A stretch of 64,000 nt of DNA from Plasmodium malariae (GCF_900090045.1 NC_041783.1:1509501-1573500); one strand, 5' to 3'; shown: positions 45,076 through 56,480, counted from the first letter of the stretch. Notes: generated from the sequence alone by a model not told the origin. Numbers and translations are program-made.

Positions 45076-46908
45076 TCAGTATTTCACTCGCAAATATTCT
45101 TCTAGCTCTTTTACTTCTGTGTTGGAATATTGATCAATATTTTTAAGTGTATGTACATATATATTATTTTTTGCATCGTTATTAATTATAGAATAATTGG
45201 ATAAAGAATTAATAAAATAAAAAATTTGGTATTTGTCCAATAAGCAAAGACTATTATTTATTTTGTTGAAAATATAAGAAAACAAAATTTTATTATATTT
45301 TATAAAAGACAATATTTCCAATATTTGTAATAAATGATTATTATTCATTATTTCCTTATTTAGTAAGAAATAATTTATTATTTGTTCAATTAGAGAATAT
45401 ATCTTTTCCTTTAAAACATGGATATGGGATTTGTGCTGAATTAATATGTTACATTCATTGGAATGAAAATAAACACGAAAGGAGTGAAATGTATTTATAA
45501 AAGACTTCCCTTTTAAAAAAAATATACAAGAATTTAGTAAAATTATAAATGTGTTAATATTAGTACATGTTTTATTTTTCAAAAATAAAAGTGGAAGGGA
45601 GTCAAAAAGATTAACCACAAAATGATTGGACATGCTGTACATATGTAATACCAAACAGTAGTTACTAAAACTTATTTTTTCGACATTGTATTTATTTGCT
45701 ATTATTTTTAAAAAATTATTTAAATATGAATCATTTATATTATAGCTTAGTAGTACATTCTCTTTTAAGTTAACGAAATAAATTGTTTTTTTGCTTTCTT
45801 CTTCAAATCTGTAAACATTCAAATTAGGCTCGCCTGTAGTAGCACTACTTTTATTTCTCTCACTTTGGTTCCTATTGTTACTACTCCCATAGTTACTATT
45901 ATTATCAGTGCTGCAGTACTCATCTCCTTTTGTGTACGTGCTTAGGTAGTCTATAATGTAAGACACATCATATTCTTTTTCCAAAATAGTGTTGTTCTTT
46001 CCCTCCGTCGTTTCTGTTACATAATGATCTATTAACTCGAAATTAAGGGTAAAAACATTTATGTCTTTTTTAATCCTGTATAAACTTAAACCATTTAAAA
46101 AATGTACGATATATGTGTATCCAAATTTTAACTTAAAAAAATGATGAAATACATTTGATATTAATAATACTGAAACAAATTCGTTCCCATTTTTTTCCTC
46201 TGTATTTATTTTGTTTAATATTTTATAATTATATAAATATGTACATATGTGCCTTAGTATATTATCTAACACGAAACTTGTATAATTTTTTGTTAATTCG
46301 AACGTTTTAAAAATTTCCTTATTTGTTTTCTCCTCTTCAAAATTAAAGTCGTTTTGTACACTGGACGCTGATTTTAGAAATGCCTTTTTTTTTCCATCAC
46401 TATAAGCATTACACGTTTCGGTATAACTATGATTATAACTTTCACTACAACTACTTGGATGACTACTTTTATCCCCTATGCTTTTGACCATTTTCCATTT
46501 CTTTCTACCGTATACTACCTTTTGACTGCTAACATGTTCATGAAATTTTACAGTCCCATCTTCTGTATTGTTGGTACTTGTACACTCTTTACTCTCGTAC
46601 AATGGGAAACTGTTATTCCTATTTACTATTTCACTGAGTAATAAATGATTAAAATATATCTTTTTTTTTAATGATTTCAAGTCTTCTTTTCCTCTGGAAT
46701 TATTACATACTATATTATTTGTAATCTTTTGTGGGTTAATGTAATTTATGTTATTGATAATTTGTATATGTATGTTATCTAAGTCAACTTGTTTTATATC
46801 TTTATTCTTATTCAACAACTTAATTATTTGGGGGATTTTCATACCATGCACATTTAATTTGTTCTCATTCTCCGATAGAAAAAGGAAGTATTTTGTCAGG
46901 CCAATCAT
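45076..46908 (-). CDS. Conserved-looking helical protein of unknown function (possibly organellar)
   Basis: Not recognised. 610 aa, single exon, ATG at 46908 (MIGLTKYFLFLSENENK). Rich in Asn, Ile, Leu and Lys with regularly spaced amphipathic helices, for example ILRHICTYLYNYKILNKIN, LFDSLPLLFLKNKTC, INTFIILLNSCIFFLKGK, IINYFLLNKEIMNNNHLLQI and YQIFYFINSLSNYSIIN. This resembles the helical-hairpin arrays that precede RAP domains in Plasmodium mitochondrial RNA-binding proteins. No RAP domain is visible at the C-terminus (ELEEYLRVKY). A Ser/Asn-rich loop interrupts the middle (about 45830-45930). No membrane helix or signal peptide. Convergent with the preceding gene (348 bp) and divergent from the FHA gene. 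Confident that it is a gene; function unknown. Confidence 0.75.
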   Translation of the reverse strand: MIGLTKYFLFLSENENKLNVHGMKIPQIIKLLNKNKDIKQVDLDNIHIQIINNINYINPQKITNNIVCNNSRGKEDLKSLKKKIYFNHLLLSEIVNRNNSFPLYESKECTSTNNTEDGTVKFHEHVSSQKVVYGRKKWKMVKSIGDKSSHPSSCSESYNHSYTETCNAYSDGKKKAFLKSASSVQNDFNFEEEKTNKEIFKTFELTKNYTSFVLDNILRHICTYLYNYKILNKINTEEKNGNEFVSVLLISNVFHHFFKLKFGYTYIVHFLNGLSLYRIKKDINVFTLNFELIDHYVTETTEGKNNTILEKEYDVSYIIDYLSTYTKGDEYCSTDNNSNYGSSNNRNQSERNKSSATTGEPNLNVYRFEEESKKTIYFVNLKENVLLSYNINDSYLNNFLKIIANKYNVEKISFSNYCLVLHMYSMSNHFVVNLFDSLPLLFLKNKTCTNINTFIILLNSCIFFLKGKSFINTFHSFRVYFHSNECNILIQHKSHIHVLKEKIYSLIEQIINYFLLNKEIMNNNHLLQILEILSFIKYNKILFSYIFNKINNSLCLLDKYQIFYFINSLSNYSIINNDAKNNIYVHTLKNIDQYSNTEVKELEEYLRVKY

Positions 46909-48089
46909 TAAGGGGATATGTACATTTGGTATAATCTACGTTATACGATCGTGGGTAGGATATATGGCTTATACACTTTGGTGTATTGCCTATAACATAT
47001 GGCATAACACGTATGACCTATTATGTATAACATATCACATATGCGCCTCAAAATAAAACAAAAATGCCGCGTAAAAGACGGGGTAAGAAGGGATGTCTAA
47101 AAATAATTTCTTTTTAACAAATACTAATGGTTGGGATATATTTAATTTGGTTTAAAGGCTCATGCACATAATCATATTTGAAATATTAACACCTCAGGTT
47201 AACAATGTAAACTACGGAATGGCAAATAAATGATACGAACAAGTGATGTAAACAGTGGATATATACATTTGTTCAGTATGTGTTATACTGTTCATATGAG
47301 CTCAATATGATGTGCTTCGTATGATACGCGAAAATGTTGAGAGAAAATTTTTTATTGTGAATATTGCGTTTCACCGTGTACATTAAAATGTAAAAATAAA
47401 ACGTCAAATAGGCAAAATAAGAAAAACGAAACATGAAAAATAAAATGAGCAAAATAAGCAAAATATGCAAAATAATCAAAATATGCAAAATATGCAAAAT
47501 AAGCATAAAATAAGTAAAATAAGCAAAAAATAAGCAAAATAAGCAAAAAATAAGCAAAATAAGCAAAAAATAAGCAAAATAAGCAAAAAATAAGCAAAAT
47601 AAGAATAAAATAAGCAAAATAAGCATAAAATAAGCAAAATAAGCATAAAATAAGCAAAATAAGCATAAAATAATCAAAATAAGAAAAATAAACAAATGGT
47701 AATTGAACAAACTACTAGACGAATGGATAATAGCACGATGAACTTGTATTATAACTCCTCTATTTTCTTACGAACGAAAGTAATGTATCTCCCAAAATAG
47801 AATTTGCTTCTACATTTATAGCTATATGAAGAGGGGAAAAAAAGAATTGAAGATATTTTTATTTTGCAGGTACAATTATATCTCTAAAAATAAAAAAAAA
47901 AAATACTTATTCTTCTATTTGCTGATGTACTAATTTGCCCATTCGCAAATTTGCTAAATTCCGTTAAACGCAAATATAGTCATTTAAAAATTGTTTAGGA
48001 CGAATGATGGCCATACTACCAGTTTAGGAATGGGAATTTATAAAAAAAAATATATCATTACCTGAGGAAGAAGAAGAAGAAAAAACAAA
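46909..48089. other. Divergent intergenic region with 20-bp purine-rich array
   Basis: 1.2 kb between divergent start codons, so both promoters are expected here. It is dominated by the AAGC(A)nT array at about 47440-47690. A purine-rich GAAGAAGAAG stretch lies directly before the FHA start. No gene seen. Confidence 0.6.
47505..47690. repeat. 20-bp dimeric tandem array (11-bp + 9-bp AAGC units)
   Basis: AAGCAAAAAAT (11 bp) alternates with AAGCAAAAT (9 bp), giving exact 20-bp dimers across 47521-47580. AAGAATAAAAT and AAGCATAAAAT variants follow. A more degenerate version extends upstream to about 47440. Confidence 0.9.
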
Positions 48090-51000
48090 ATGAACAAACA
48101 TTTGGAAAATGTAATACCTGATGAAAAAGAGTACAAAGAAGAATGTTTATTTACATCCATTGATATATTTAGTGGGCCACATCATTATTTAAATTTTTAT
48201 TATATTTGTGAAATAGTTTTTAATGATTTTAATTTTATATCCCCCTATCACTGTTATTTCTTTTTAAGAAATAAATATGAGAATATAGAAAAGATTGAGA
48301 GTAATTTTGTGCAAAACACTGATTTCACTTCTTCCAACTATAACCATGTGAAACTAATAAATGAAAAAAAAGCAATTGAACTATTCCAAAATGATGCTAC
48401 AATATATTATGACGAAAAGGAGTTAACAGAAGAGAAGCGAAACTCGCTTGAGATCGTCGTTGATGTTATAAACAAGTTGACAATCCCCGATTTAATGTGG
48501 GTTTCGCAGTACCTAAGTGAGGTAAAAAAAAGAAAATTTAAAGACATATATGCATAGGTTTATATGTGTATATGTTTGTATATGTGTGTCTACATATGCG
48601 CGTTTGGTATTTGGGAGTTTGGGCATATCCGTGGGGGAGGGGCGTTTGGGTGAGCAGGCCCATTTTACTTCCCCGTTTTTCTGCTCTATTTTACTGCTCC
48701 ATTTTGCTTCCCCATTGTGCTTCCCCATTTTACTGCTCCATTTTGCTTCCCCACTGTGCTTCCCCATTGTGCTTCCCCATTTTACTGCTCCATTTTGCTT
48801 CCCCATTGTGCTTCCCCATTTTACTGCTCCATTTTGCTTCCCCATTGTGCTTCCCCATTTTACTGCTCCATTTTGCTTCCCCATTGTGCTTCCCTATTTT
48901 ACTGCTCCATTTTTTCGTTCGACCCGTCCACCCGCTGCTTGCTGCTTGCTACTGCACCATTTTCTCCAATTGATGAAATCGTTCTTCTTTCCCCTTTTTA
49001 CTATTCTCCAGAACCCTGAATGGAATAAGAACAAGTTAACATGGATGGAGATGATACAACGAGATAAATTTCGAAGATACGAAACTATGAGAGATAATTT
49101 AAAAGAAACGGGTAGTCGTGAAATAATATATAAGGTAAATACTGAAGATGCGGAAAAAGTCGAAAATAAAAATATGATAAAAGATTTTTTCTTTTTTGGT
49201 GTCCTTGAAAGAAAAGGACAAAATAAGTTGGGTAGAATTTATATGAACATAAGAAATGATTTATTAAAAAATACGGAAATATATACTTGGCTGATAACAA
49301 ACTGTAATATGCAAACAGATAAAAATTTAGTGGCAGATATTGGTATAGAGGAAAAATATTATGAAAAGAAAATTGTTGAGAGTAATGATATTTGTTATAA
49401 CGATACATTAATTGAAGAAACGAAAAAAGAAATTTCAGAAACCCTTAGTTGTAGGATGTCTAATAGTTTTACAATTGAAGAGAAAACTCAAAATTATTTT
49501 TTTGAAAAAAAAGTATATATATCATTCGGGAAAAATGATCATAATGATATTATCTGTTTAAATCCATCTATATCCAGATTCCACTGTGTCTTGTTTTTTT
49601 CTAAAGATTATCATCTCTACTTAGTAGATGTAGGATCGAAATCTAGAACAAGATTAAATAATACCCTATGTGATATTCATAAAAAATATAAAATTCGAAA
49701 TCAGGATATTATTAGTTTAGGAGTATCTAAAAGAACATATAAAATTAGGATATATATTGACAATGTTTTATCTTATCTAGATAAGAAAAAGAATGAAATT
49801 AATCAAAAAATGAAAATAATGAATGAAGAAATAGAAAATCCGTTGAAAGCAAAAAATATGCTCAAATTAAAAGTCTCTAATATTTACTATAAATGTAATG
49901 AAAATGATATCGTGGATTTTTTTAAAGATTGTGGTCAAATTAAAAAGGTACAACTTTATAATTTGTCAGCTAAAAAAATGTTCAACAGTAGTTGGGGTAC
50001 AGGGGCAGCTAGTGATGGTACCCACAAGGGTAACACCGATCGTAATAACTGTGCAAACCTCTCGAAGCGAAAGTTTTTAAAAGAAGCCATAATTGATGTT
50101 TATGATGAACAAACTTCAGCTAAAATTTTTCAAAAAAACGATATGTTTTTTTATGGGAGGAAAATATATATTACCTATTTACCCCTGGAAAAACACAAAT
50201 CGCGTGGTTTCAATTTTAATAAAAAAAAAGAGGAAAAATCAAATATTCAAATTACATACAAAAGTAGCAAACATAGTGGCGATAGGATTATACTATCAAG
50301 TGAAAGGATTAATTATAGAAAAAATAAAAATGAAAAAATATATACCAAAAGAAATCATAACATGCGCAGGGGGGATGATGAAAAGGCGGAAATCAGGTGC
50401 CATAGGAATTACACAAGTCGCAAAATTGGCTTGAAGGAAAGACATAGGGGGGGCAGTGCTCGGAGGAGAACCAATAGGAGTTGCAGAAGAGGGGAAAGCA
50501 GCAGCAGCAGCAGCAGGAGTAGGAGTAGGAGGAGAAGTGAGAGTAGTGGGAGGAGTGCAGATAATAGGAGAAGTGCAAGTAATAGGAGAAGTGCAAGTAG
50601 TAGGAGAAGTGAAAGTAGTAGGAGAAGTGCAAGTAATAGGAGAAGTGCAAGTAATAGGAGAAGTGCAAGTAATAGGAGAAGTGCAAGTAGTAGGAGAAGT
50701 GAAAGTAGTAGGAGAAGTGCAAGTAATAGGAGAAGTGCAAGTAATAGGAGAAGTGTAAGTTGTAGGAGAAGTGCAAGTAGTAGGAGTAGTGCAAGTAGTA
50801 GGAGATGTGCAAGTAGTAGGAGTAGTGCAAGTAGTAGGAGATGTGCAAGTAATAGGAGAAGTGTAAGTAGTAGGAGTAGTGATGGTGAAAATAGTAGTAG
50901 AGGTAGATGTGGGAGTAGTAGACGCAGGGACAAACGAAGGAAAAACAAGCAAAGCAGGCTAAGAAAAAGATTTGGGGAAGCTCATAAATATAGAATGCGA

Positions 51001-51144
51001 AGCATAGGTAGGAAAACGGAAAACATTAATTCCACTAGAAAAAGGAATAACAAGGGTAGTACAAGTACGGCTAGTGAAAGAAATAGCTCTTATGAAAGAT
51101 ATATAAATAAAAAACTAATGGGAACAAAAAGGTGCAAATTATGA
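48090..51144 (+). CDS. FHA and RRM domain-containing protein with RS-rich tail, two exons
   Basis: Probable nuclear RNA-processing or phospho-signalling protein. Exon 1 is 48090-48521 and exon 2 is 49012-51144, predicted 854 aa. The phase-0 join (...QYLSE + NPEWNKNKLTW...) uses a GGTAAAAA donor and a TTCTCCAG acceptor. The forkhead-associated domain (about 295-400) shows FGKNDHNDI, the phosphothreonine-binding SISRFH (Ser and Arg near 331-335), and DVGSKSRTRLNN in place of the usual D-x-G-S-x-N-G-T. An RRM-like domain follows (about 428-538: LKLKVSNIYYKCNENDIVDF, QIKKVQLYNL, YGRKIYITYLP), interrupted by a Gly/Ser/Asn loop. The tail from about 620 is basic with tandem RRSASN/S repeats (about 647-775). 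FHA domains occur in splicing regulators (NIPP1, SNIP1), but adding an RRM and RS tail is unusual. Synteny suggests the P. falciparum FHA-domain gene near AMA1. Confidence 0.88.
48522..49011 (+). other. Predicted 490-bp intron of the FHA-RRM gene containing a minisatellite
   Basis: GTAAAAAAAA donor and TTCTCCAG acceptor, phase 0. It is long for a Plasmodium intron and less A+T-rich than most because of the embedded 13/39-bp repeat. The long open frame across it is repeat translation (Leu/Phe/Cys/Pro), not protein. Confidence 0.85.
48652..48912. repeat. Intronic 13-bp minisatellite with 39-bp higher-order unit
   Basis: Three related 13-mers (ATTTTACTGCTCC, ATTTTGCTTCCCC, ATTGTGCTTCCCC) recur in that order as a 39-bp unit, about five to six times. 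There is one extra copy of the third 13-mer near 48765-48778. Confidence 0.92.
50525..50885 (+). repeat. 18-bp in-frame coding repeat (RRSASN/S), about 20 units
   Basis: AGGAGAAGTGCAAGTAAT-type units encode Arg-Arg-Ser-Ala-Ser-Asn/Ser, shifting to SSAS, RCAS and RRSVS variants toward the 3' end. They form the RS tail of the FHA-RRM protein. Confidence 0.93.
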
Positions 51145-52859
51145 GGATAATAATTTCAAAAACAGGGATATAACAAAGAGAAGAAAATATTAAACTTCAT
51201 ATTAAAAATTATGGAAATTTATTTACCGTTCATTGTAATGGAAAACTATAAAATAGTGAACATGGGGAACGGAATAAAAAAAAAAAAAAAAAAAAAAAGG
51301 GGATACGTCTTACTTGTTTTATTCATTTGGGCGTTCGCTCATTCGTTCTTCCTTTCATTCATTACTCTCTTTTTTTTTTTTCTTTATTGTATTTTTTTCA
51401 AGTTCCTTTAACGCAAAAAACGGGTGTAACGTTTTATAATAAACTGCACAATATTTATATGAGTACGAAAGCGTAATTAGCCAGGTAAAGGACGAACAAA
51501 TGATTTATTTATATTTGTTTGCTATATATAATGTGTGCATTTGTGAAGGAAACATGGAAATATCAACTTAAATAATTAAGAGCATCCACAATAATAACAC
51601 AATAGTGTTTTTATTTATTCCAATTTGTTTATTACCGTTTTTTATTTTCCTTTTTTTTTTAAAACCTTAATTGTATGTATCGTAAGGTGTATTGTAAAAC
51701 CATTATTTTATTATCATCTTTGGGTGAATAAAAAATAAAAAATAGTAGATGACAATGTCAGAATGTCATAAAATTCGCAAAAAAAGTGATAATACACATT
51801 TATGTATCATCCCTATTATCCTTTCATGTAGAATGAAAAATATTAATGGTAAATTTGGAAGTTAGTGAAATATAATATTTTTAATTTTTAGTGTATCCAG
51901 TAATCATTATAGCTTTAAAAAATTTTTATAAATCATAAAATTTTACCTGAACAGGTAAGGTAAAAATTGCGTTTGCTAGGGGGGGGGAGAAAATATTGTT
52001 CTATAATACATTTTATGCTTATGTGAAAATCAAAATTATGATATATATATAAACGCATTTTTTGTTTGTATGAAAAGGAATAGAGGAATATTAGCCGAAT
52101 TAATTTATATCAGTAATTAAACAGTTACTTACGGTTAATATAATTAAATAATTTTCTTCACAAATTTCGAAATTTTTTTATATGCGTAAATTTTACTAAG
52201 TATTTTAGGGCATTTCGTTTTTAAAAGTTCACAAAAAAAAAAAAAAAAAGCAGCACTATAAGTAAAGAGGTGGCGCTGTTAACCACATTGCCCATATGAA
52301 TATAATTATATAATTACATAATTATATAATTATATATATATGGGAAAATACATTTATATGTATCTGCTAGACGTATATATTACGATAAGTTCACATAGCT
52401 TAAGCAGTGCCAGAATAGCTCAAACATAAAAATAAAACCTTCTCGTACATTTCATAAATTCAGTTTTTTGTATCTTATACAAAATTAAAGTTTTCGAAAT
52501 AACTTGATAAGTGCCTTTTTGTTTTATTCACATTTATTTGGAGGTTCTTGGACACATAAATGAATGTAAGCAATGAAATTTACACTTCCATATATATATG
52601 TACATACGTGCACATATAATCATAGAGGATGTACATAAAGTAAAATACAAATATATACAATCTATTTAAATGTGCTTGGTTGAACTTTAAAAAGGAAGGC
52701 TTGGGTTGGGGTAACTCAATGTAAAGGTGTAAAATATTACTATTAAAAATTTAGAAAAAAAAAAAAAAAATGAATGCATAAATGCACTTAGCAACTTCTA
52801 TATCTCAACTATTTGTATATAAAGATAAATTTACAACAATCTGAAAACAAAAAAAAAAG

Positions 52860-52890
<31 letters not shown>

Positions 52891-53670
52891 ATATTTTTTA
52901 TTAAACTATTTTTAGTGCATTACTGATAAAATTAAAAAGTCCGTAAAAATTTACAAAAAATTGTATATTATTATATTTATATATCAAATTTTGAAAAGAA
53001 TTACATATATATATATATATTTATGTATGATGGGGGACGATATTATTCGTATGTATTTCTTCTCATTAGCTTAAGCATACGTTTATAAGTATATTTATTC
53101 GTAAGTACAGTATTTCCTTTTTGTTTTTCCCTCACATACTTGTTTATTTTTGTTGAATTTTACCATCTTTTAACGTTCATTTTTGTAATTCATCTATTGT
53201 ACTAACATTTTACGCTTTACATTTTTCGTTATTTTTTATTTTTTATTTTTATTTTTTTTTTGGCGTATGAGTTAATTTTTTTTTAAATAGGAATGTCAAA
53301 AGGTAATATTTACATCACTTGAACAATATTGCTTTTTTATCCATAATTATATGTATGTATAGTTGTGCATTTGAATACGTATACGATATACATGCCAATG
53401 CGTAAGTTAAGATGCCATACATGAAATGCATGCATATATATGTATATGCAAGTAAGTTCAACATGTGCACATGAATATTATCATGACTGCAAACAGCTAC
53501 GCATAGGTGGAAAAGTTGCACAGTAGAAATATACCCGTATACACATATATACATAAATAAATAAGTGAATAAATACACAAATACGTATATGCACATACAT
53601 ACATAATATATATTTGTACATGCGTGTGTCCATACGTATGCAGATGGACATATATGTCTCTACCTTTTGA
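51145..53670. other. Intergenic region between the FHA-RRM gene and the RNA methyltransferase
   Basis: 2.5 kb, no credible gene. A near-perfect palindrome lies at 51943-51958. Poly(A) with (AAAAAAAAAAAG)n is at about 52849-52888, (TA)n near 53006-53020, and TATG/TACA microsatellites at about 53350-53640. Confidence 0.6.
51943..51958. repeat. Inverted repeat TTACCTG-AA-CAGGTAA
   Basis: Perfect 7-bp arms around a 2-bp spacer; flanking TTTT and GGTAAAA extend the imperfect symmetry. It is G+C-containing symmetry in otherwise A+T-rich DNA about 0.8 kb 3' of the FHA-RRM gene. Confidence 0.7.
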
Positions 53671-56480
53671 ATGAGTAAATTTCTGCTATTTTTACTATCC
53701 TCTTTTGTATTACATAGTCAGAAAAAACAATTTTGCGTAGTTAAGGGAGTTCTAGGAAAGAATTCCTCCGTGTACGAGTTAAACAAACAGGGTAGTTTGA
53801 CGAAAAGGGAAAGAAGGAATACATCTAGAAGTATAGGAAGCAGTATAGCTAAAAGGGTAAGAAGCAGTATAGCTAAAAGGGTAAGAAGCAGCATAGCTAA
53901 ACGTTTAGCTGAAGGAATAGCGAAAGGAAGATCGAACCGAATGAATAACAACATGGATAATAATAAAGAGGCAATTGTCGAAATGGGGTTGCAAAACTTG
54001 GTAAGGAGTAACAATAGCAACGTTTCCTTATCATTGAATAATTACTCAAAGAATATAAAGGATAGCCGATCGAATACAAAATTAGTAAAAAGCAATGTAA
54101 TAAGTATTTTCAGTTTTGCATTGAAATATATGAATAAAAAGAGTTTAAACAAATGGCTAAGAAATAATGTTAAAGCTCCTTTTTGTGATACATTTGTTCC
54201 ACATAATAAACCCTTAGCTTATATTAAATTTAAATGTTCTGAAGACATGAAGATATTTGAAAAATTGATAGAAAATAAACGATTTCATCCGAATGATAGT
54301 TTATCGACTATTAAAATTTACAAGTTTTCTAAATATTCTCAGAAAAGAAAAGGTAGTGCAGAGGATAGTCAGGTGAATCGTGGTAGCAGAGACACTGGAA
54401 AGAACATTGGCCATAACTATGGCAGTAATATTAGCGGCAGTGAGAGCAATAACTTGAGCAAAGACAAGCACGAAAGGAAGAAACAGAAGGTGGAAAGCTC
54501 ATTTAACCATGATGTGAAAAGAGAAGAAGATAACGAAGAAGAATTATTAGATTTACAAAGTATCATGAAATTAAATAGAACACAAAAATACAAAAGCATA
54601 GAAAATTATGTAACACCTTTTTACAAATATTCTTATTCAGATCAGATAAAAATAAAACATAAATTTTTAGAAAAATGCAAAGATCAAATTTTAAGCAACC
54701 TGAAGAGTAAATGGATGAAGCAGAGTTTGTTGTTCGGAGATTTGGAGTCCAGTCTTGTTGAAGAGGAGCTGAACCTGTCAAATGGGTGTACTAATGCAGG
54801 AAGTGGTATGACAGTACATGGTAACCCAAGAAGCGGTTACAAATGCTACAGTAATATTAGCAGCAATAACGGCACGAACAACAACGGTACCGTTTGTGGA
54901 GGGAAGAAAAACAAGAAGAACGAAACGAGCAAGGACAGCTGCCTGAACAAAACTGTACTAAGTGATATCAAAATGAATAATAATAATTACAGAGAAATAT
55001 CATTAGAGAAAAAAATGGAAGAGTATGACTTCGAGATAGATAGCCCTTTATATCCTGATGAAAAAGGAATTAATAGTTATAGGAATAAATGCGAATTTAC
55101 CATTTCTTATGATGAAAATAATAATGTTGAAATTGGATTTGTAACTGGAAAGATTAGAACATATTTGAATGACAATAATGAAGATAAAATTTTGAACGAC
55201 GATAATAATTGTAATTTTAGTGAAAATAATATAAGTAACAGTGCATCTCCCATCAATGAATCACATAGCACTAAACTTAGGAATAAGAAACAGAAGCAAT
55301 CCTATTACTTAAACCCTATAGTTAAAAATGTTGATGACTGTATTCACATTCACCCCTGTATGAAACAAGTTGTAAACGAAATGAAAAATATAATAAAGGT
55401 TTCCAGTTACCCCGTCTTCGATAGGGTTTATAAAACCGGTAAGGCTCCCCTAAGAAAGCGCGGTGTGCGCATGTGTGCACGTAAACATATTTACATTTGT
55501 GCACACTTATATACATTTACACGAGTATACATATATACATACATGTACATAATTATACGGATGTGTATTCATACCTTTCCGTGGCCTCCAATTTCATTAT
55601 GTTTCTCCCTCTTCCCCCTTGCGCAGGTGTCTGGAGACTGCTGGTCGTTCGTTTCAACAGCAGAAATGAGCTCATGATCACTGTTCAAACCTATACATTG
55701 GATCAAAAAAAAAAAAAAGAGATAAAAAAATTATTAATAAATAGATTAACGAAGAAAAAGGATGAAGCCTTTATGAGTTTTTGTAATTTCAAAGTCGTTT
55801 CCCTATATTTACAAGAACATGACAAATCAAATGATTCTTCTGATCAATCACCAAATGAACATTTGTGGGGAGTAGAATATTTAGAAGAAATAATTTTAAA
55901 TAATCGATTTTTCTTAACACCGTCATGTTTTTTTCAAGTTAATCATAGTAGTTGTGAAATATTGTATAAACAAGTTATTAATTATATAAATATAGATAAG
56001 AAAAAGAAAAATTATATATTTGATTTATGTTGTGGTACAGGTACGATTAGCATTTGTGCAGCTAATGAAATAAAAGAAGGAGATGTACATATTATTGGTA
56101 TTGATATATGTGAAGAAAGTATTATTAGTGCAAAAAAAAATGCAGAGATAAATAAAATTAATCAATATAAATTTATTCAAGGAAGAGTTGAGGAATTATT
56201 TGCAAGTGAAATAAAAAATATTTCAGAAAAAAATGTAAATATAATTGTTATAGTTGATCCTCCAAGGAGCGGTCTGTCTAATAGTGTTCTTAACATTTTA
56301 AGTTCAAATCAACTTATTAACCAAATAATATATGTCTCATGCAATCCCATTACTTTAATAAATAATATAACAAATGTTTTGTTTCTTAATGAAAATTTAA
56401 AAATAAAAAATCTTGTTTTTGTCGATATGTTTCCACATACCTTCCACTTAGAATGTATTACAAATGTTATGAAGGTATGA
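53671..56480 (+). CDS. Putative RNA (uracil-5-)-methyltransferase, TrmA/TRMT2 family, two exons
   Basis: SAM-dependent enzyme expected to make 5-methyluridine, typically at tRNA position 54. Exon 1 is 53671-55438 and exon 2 is 55627-56480. The intron 55439-55626 (GTAAGG...GCGCAG, phase 1) joins ...DRVYKTG to VWRLLVVRF... Predicted 873 aa, much longer than bacterial TrmA (about 366). The catalytic half holds the SAM motif FDLCCGTGTI (721-730), VDPPRSGL and YVSCNP with nucleophile Cys828. FFLTPSCFFQVNHSS is the family's substrate-loop motif. FRNKCEFTISYD-type sequence (YRNKCEFTISY, near 55078) corresponds to the TrmA N-terminal region. The first 17 residues are hydrophobic (MSKFLLFLLSSFVLHSQ) and followed by a basic Ser/Ala/Arg repeat (SSIAKRVR units, 53830-53905), resembling a signal plus transit peptide, so apicoplast targeting is plausible. 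Asn/Ser-rich inserts break the middle. Confidence 0.92.
53830..53905 (+). repeat. 24-bp in-frame coding repeat (SSIAKRVR), three copies
   Basis: Tandem units encode Ser-Ser-Ile-Ala-Lys-Arg-Val-Arg in the basic leader of the methyltransferase; the last unit diverges to RLAEGIAKG. Confidence 0.9.
55439..55626 (+). other. Predicted intron of the uracil-5 methyltransferase gene
   Basis: 188 bp, GTAAGG donor, pyrimidine-rich CCCTTGCGCAG acceptor. Open read-through frames exist in exon 1 and upstream of exon 2, but only the spliced form keeps the conserved G-V-W-R-L-L motif in frame. Confidence 0.9.

Noticed and set aside
47273..47710. 145-aa minus-strand Leu/Phe/Tyr frame
   Set aside because: A translation of the 20-bp purine array in a promoter region.
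48550..49011. Extension of the FHA exon-2 frame upstream to 48550
   Set aside because: The extra residues are translation of the intronic minisatellite. GT-AG signals join exon 1 at 48521 to 49012 with sensible continuity.
50296..50952. Minus-strand frames of 150-218 aa with TCTSPT repeats
   Set aside because: Antisense translation of the RRSASN repeat of the FHA-RRM gene. The unit (18 bp) keeps the opposite strand open; no conserved domain.
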